Below are positions 4,827 through 6,570 of a DNA stretch of 6,570 nt, piece by piece. The position numbers were made by a program, and so were the translations under genes. The DNA is from Actinomycetes bacterium (GTDB taxonomy: Bacteria > Actinomycetota > Actinomycetes > Mycobacteriales > Micromonosporaceae). Every line of letters begins with the position of its first letter. Within the stretch, counting starts at the first letter, position 1. The stretch is taken from positions 1-6,570 of the forward strand of contig JAJYSW010000184.1 in the NCBI GenBank assembly GCA_021793335.1, read 5' to 3'. Under the pieces are notes generated by a model. That model was not told where the DNA came from and made no database searches. It was given only the letters and a program-made list of their open reading frames with translations.

Positions 4827-6227
4827 ATGGGTCAGAAGATCACGTTCAATCTGCCCGACCTCGGTGAGGGACTCACCGAGGGCGAGGTCGCCGCTTGGCT
4901 CGTGGAGCCGGGCGGCGAGGTGAAGCTCAACCAGCCGTTCGTGGAGGTCGAGACCGCCAAGGCGCTGGTCGAGGTCCCGAGCCCCTATGACGGGAAGCTC
5001 GCCGAGCACCATGCCGAGGCCGGTGAGACGGTCGATGTGGGCGCGCCGCTGGCCTCTTTCGAGGTCGAGGGCGCCGAGTCCGGGCGGCCCTCCGGGGACG
5101 AACGCACCCCGAACCTGGTCGGCTACGGGGCCAAGGAATCGGTGCCGAAGCGGCGCAAGCGCAAGCGGGAGAACGGTGCGGCCCCGGCCGAGCCTCCGGA
5201 GCCCGCCGCGCCGGTCGCCGCGGCCGAGCCGGCCACGCCGGTCTCCCCGGCGGTCCCCGCCGCCCCCGTATCGCCTGCGGTCCCCGCTGCTCCCGTCTCT
5301 CCGGCGGCCCCCGCCGAGGCGCCGAGCGGCCCGGTCCTGGCCAAGCCGCCGGTGCGCAAGCTCGCCAAGGACCTGGGCGTCGACTTGCGTCGGATCGCGC
5401 CGACCGGCCCGAACGGCACGGTCTCCCGCGCCGACGTCGAGGCCGCCTCGGCGGCGCTCGCGGGGCGCGACGCGATGCGGCCGGCTGCGTCGGCTCAAGG
5501 CGGCCGGTCGGGGCTCGCCCCCTCCGGCGAGGAGCGCATCCCGATCAAGGGCGTCCGCAAGCTCACCGCGCAGAACATGGTGGCCTCGGCGTTCACCGCC
5601 CCGCACTCCACGGTGTTCCTCACCTGCGACGTCACCGGCATGATGGAGACGGTCGCCGAGCTCAAGGGCCGCCGGGAGTTCGCCGACGTCAAGGTGTCGC
5701 CGCTGCTGCTGGTGGCCAAGGCCGTCCTGCTGGCGTGCGGCCGTCACCCGATGATCAACGCCTCGTGGGACGAGTCGGCCGGTGAGATCGTCGTCAAGCA
5801 CGATGTCAACCTGGGCATCGCGGCGGCCACGCCGCGCGGCCTGGTGGTGCCGAACATCAAGGCCGCTCAGCGCCTCGGCCTCATCGATTTGGCCGAGGCG
5901 ATGGGTGAGCTGGTGAGCACCGCGCGCGAGGGGCGGACGCAGCCCGCCGATATGACGGGCGGGACGTTCTCGATCACCAATGTCGGTGTCTTCGGCATCG
6001 ACACGGGGACTCCGATCCTCCCGCCGGGGGAGTCGGCGATCCTGGTGTTCGGGGCGGTCCGGCCGCAGCCGTGGGTCCACGAGGGCGAGATCGCCGTCCG
6101 GCAGGTCACGACGCTGGGCCTGTCGTTCGATCACCGGCTCGTCGACGGGGAGCTCGGTTCGCGGTTCCTCGCCGACGTCGGTGCGTTCCTTGAAGATCCG
6201 GGTGCGACGCTTCTCGCTTGGACGTGA
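4827..6227 (+). CDS. bkdC: 2-oxo acid dehydrogenase E2, dihydrolipoamide acyltransferase
   Basis: This 466-residue core enzyme takes the acyl group from E1 on a swinging lipoyl arm and passes it to CoA. The domains are: one lipoyl domain (about 1-80) with Lys45 in VETAKALVEV as the lipoylation site; a basic patch KRRKRKR (108-114); an Ala/Pro linker (about 118-170) with three tandem nine-residue units; a peripheral subunit-binding domain (about 173-208, VRKLAKDLGVDLRRIAPTG onward) that docks E3 or E1; and the catalytic domain (about 235-466) with SFDHRLVDG (433-441), where His436 and Asp440 are catalytic. TGGTFSITNVG (377-387) is also typical. Only one lipoyl domain is present, as in branched-chain E2s. 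The length is above that of short mycobacterial BkdC because of the linker. It is the last gene of the operon; no E3 gene follows in the window. The acyl specificity is inferred from the E1 relatives. Confidence 0.95.
   Translation: MGQKITFNLPDLGEGLTEGEVAAWLVEPGGEVKLNQPFVEVETAKALVEVPSPYDGKLAEHHAEAGETVDVGAPLASFEVEGAESGRPSGDERTPNLVGYGAKESVPKRRKRKRENGAAPAEPPEPAAPVAAAEPATPVSPAVPAAPVSPAVPAAPVSPAAPAEAPSGPVLAKPPVRKLAKDLGVDLRRIAPTGPNGTVSRADVEAASAALAGRDAMRPAASAQGGRSGLAPSGEERIPIKGVRKLTAQNMVASAFTAPHSTVFLTCDVTGMMETVAELKGRREFADVKVSPLLLVAKAVLLACGRHPMINASWDESAGEIVVKHDVNLGIAAATPRGLVVPNIKAAQRLGLIDLAEAMGELVSTAREGRTQPADMTGGTFSITNVGVFGIDTGTPILPPGESAILVFGAVRPQPWVHEGEIAVRQVTTLGLSFDHRLVDGELGSRFLADVGAFLEDPGATLLAWT
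5238..5318 (+). repeat. Three 27-base tandem units coding the E2 linker
   Basis: Units 5238-5264, 5265-5291 and 5292-5318 encode PVSPAVPAA, PVSPAVPAA and PVSPAAPAE. The first two protein units are identical while their DNA differs at several third positions, so the copies are either old or kept similar by selection on the protein. The rigid Ala/Pro arm lets the lipoyl domain swing between active sites. Confidence 0.8.
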
Positions 6228-6285
6228 TGCAACGCACCGATGTTTCAATGGCGGTTCTTAGTATTCGGTGTTGTAATTGATGCAA
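6228..6285. other. AT-rich intergenic patch with possible -10 box
   Basis: Base composition drops to well under the surrounding GC level right after the E2 stop. TAGTAT at 6259-6264 fits an actinobacterial -10 on the plus strand but has no -35 at the usual distance. On the minus strand TTGCAT (6285-6280) and TACTAA (6263-6258) are 16 bases apart and would fire antisense into E2. TGATGCAA occurs at 6225-6232 and again at 6278-6285. The patch may be a promoter for an RNA or gene downstream; neither strand is proven. Confidence 0.3.
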
Positions 6286-6319
6286 TGAAACAACGAGGTG
6301 GCACCACTTCGAAGTTTCA
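6286..6319 (+). other. 34-base hairpin after E2
   Basis: TGAAAC (6286-6291) pairs with GTTTCA (6314-6319); after an AA/AA internal loop, CGAGGTG (6294-6300) pairs with CACTTCG (6305-6311, one G-T pair) around the tetraloop GCAC. That is 13 pairs in 34 bases. No T-tract follows, so it is not a standard terminator; it could stabilise the 3' end of the bkd mRNA, be an operator, or open a structured RNA. Confidence 0.6.
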
Positions 6320-6476
6320 GAACGTCGCCGATCGATGACCGGGAGTCGAGCGTCGGACGGCGGCGAATGCCTCGATTACGACTGAGGCCGCGAACTTCGT
6401 CTCCTCCCATTGGTGCGGAGGACAGCGCCGAGTCCCCGTACCGCACGGAGACCCTCTCCAGGGGGTTCTCACACCG

Positions 6477-6535
6477 GCCGGGCGCCGCGTAGCCATGAGG
6501 GGTGGGCTACTTGCGGCGCCCGGCCTTTATTTTTC
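6477..6535 (+). terminator. Intrinsic terminator with T-tract
   Basis: GCCGGGCGCCGC (6477-6488) pairs exactly with GCGGCGCCCGGC (6513-6524). Inside it GTAGCC (6489-6494) pairs with GGCTAC (6505-6510), leaving a two-base bulge TT and a ten-base loop. TTTATTTTT follows at 6526-6534. This is a textbook Rho-independent terminator for plus-strand transcripts; the other side lacks a T-tract for the minus strand. It lies 250 bases past the E2 stop, so it ends either a long bkd 3' UTR or a separate transcript. Confidence 0.9.
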
Positions 6536-6570
6536 CATTCTTCGCACACAGTGTCGCAATTCGTGTGTAA
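6536..6570. other. Window-edge sequence with short repeats
   Basis: After the terminator the sequence is AT-richer and contains ACACAGTGT (6546-6554), a short palindrome, and TGTGT (6564-6568), complementary to ACACA at 6546-6550. It may be the upstream region of the next gene, but the window ends here. Confidence 0.2.

Larger units (their letters stand above)
6286..6535 (+). ncRNA. Candidate structured RNA or leader ending in a terminator
   Basis: No convincing gene lies between the E2 stop and the terminator. Hairpins follow one another with short spacers. A is 6286-6319. B is 6323-6365, where CGTCGCCG pairs with CGGCGGCG and, after a 2x2 internal loop, CGATG with CGTCG. C is 6369-6388, GCCTC with GAGGC. 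D is 6399-6452, three nested helices: GTCTCC/GGAGAC, GTGCGG/CCGCAC and GGAC/GTCC. The terminator starts at 6477. This may be a small RNA, a long structured 3' UTR of the bkd operon, or the leader of a gene beyond 6570. I match it to no known RNA family. GC-rich DNA gives some hairpins by chance, but A, D and the terminator look better than chance. Confidence 0.4.

Noticed and set aside
5123..5419. Minus-strand frame with collagen-like Gly-Xaa-Xaa repeats
   Set aside because: The repeats are the complement of the Ala/Pro linker codons of E2; there is no independent evidence for a gene.
4278..6248. 656-codon open frame on the minus strand, antisense to E1 beta and E2
   Set aside because: It is the antisense shadow of two unmistakable genes; its product is low-complexity Arg/Gly/Asp-rich text with no domain.
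6294..6311. GGTGGCACC within hairpin A resembles the T-box antiterminator core (GGGTGGNACC)
   Set aside because: There is no room for a Stem I with specifier loop between the E2 stop and this point, the match lies in a self-complementary stem instead of a bulge, and no tRNA synthetase or amino acid gene is seen nearby.
6258..6446. 62-codon minus-strand frame in the 3' intergenic region
   Set aside because: No ribosome site, no recognisable sequence, and it runs through the hairpins proposed as RNA structure; chance frames of this size are expected.
6298..6492. 64-codon plus-strand frame (GTG start) whose stop lies in the terminator stem
   Set aside because: The start lies within hairpin A without a Shine-Dalgarno sequence and the product is Arg/Ser/Pro-rich like other shadow frames; ending in the stem is probably coincidence.
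1..6570. CRISPR array, insertion sequence, tRNA, rRNA or phage features
   Set aside because: No regularly spaced repeats, transposase motifs, tRNA cloverleaf with CCA-type end, rRNA signatures or attachment repeats were seen on either strand.

Overview
The window is GC-rich coding DNA in which third codon positions are almost all G or C. Its branched-chain-type keto-acid dehydrogenase genes and its DDAH-type hydrolase most resemble mycobacterial and other actinobacterial forms as I know them. This points to an actinomycete (Actinomycetota); genus and family cannot be fixed from sequence reading alone.

Layout. Positions 1-112 hold what may be the last 15 codons of an upstream gene, then a perfect 21-bp inverted repeat that probably terminates it. 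A dimethylargininase-type hydrolase gene (ddaH-like, +) follows at 296-1141; a -10-like TACACT six bases before its ATG suggests a leaderless mRNA. Two unrecognised genes lie on the minus strand, convergent with ddaH: a 208-residue soluble protein (1241-1867) and, upstream of it, a 168-residue protein with one membrane helix and an acidic, proline-rich tail (1985-2491). A divergent promoter region (2492-2684) separates them from a plus-strand operon coding for E1 alpha (2685-3842), E1 beta (3842-4816) and E2 (4827-6227) of a 2-oxo acid dehydrogenase complex. The last 343 bases hold no convincing gene. They contain an AT-rich patch, then a series of hairpins ending in an intrinsic terminator with a T-tract.

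How the genes work together. E1 alpha and E1 beta form the thiamine-diphosphate-dependent decarboxylase. E2 carries the lipoyl arm and makes the acyl-CoA. E3 (dihydrolipoamide dehydrogenase) is not encoded here and must come from elsewhere. The genes overlap or nearly touch and each has a clear Shine-Dalgarno sequence, so they are one transcription unit with coupled translation. Resemblance to mycobacterial BkdABC favours branched-chain 2-oxo acids (precursors of branched fatty acids) as substrate; pyruvate cannot be excluded. ddaH could feed arginine or methylarginine breakdown, but nothing ties it functionally to the bkd genes.

The protein-coding part is largely ordinary central metabolism. 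The least explained part is the 3' region (about 6241-6535), which looks like a structured RNA or a terminator-controlled leader of a gene beyond the window.
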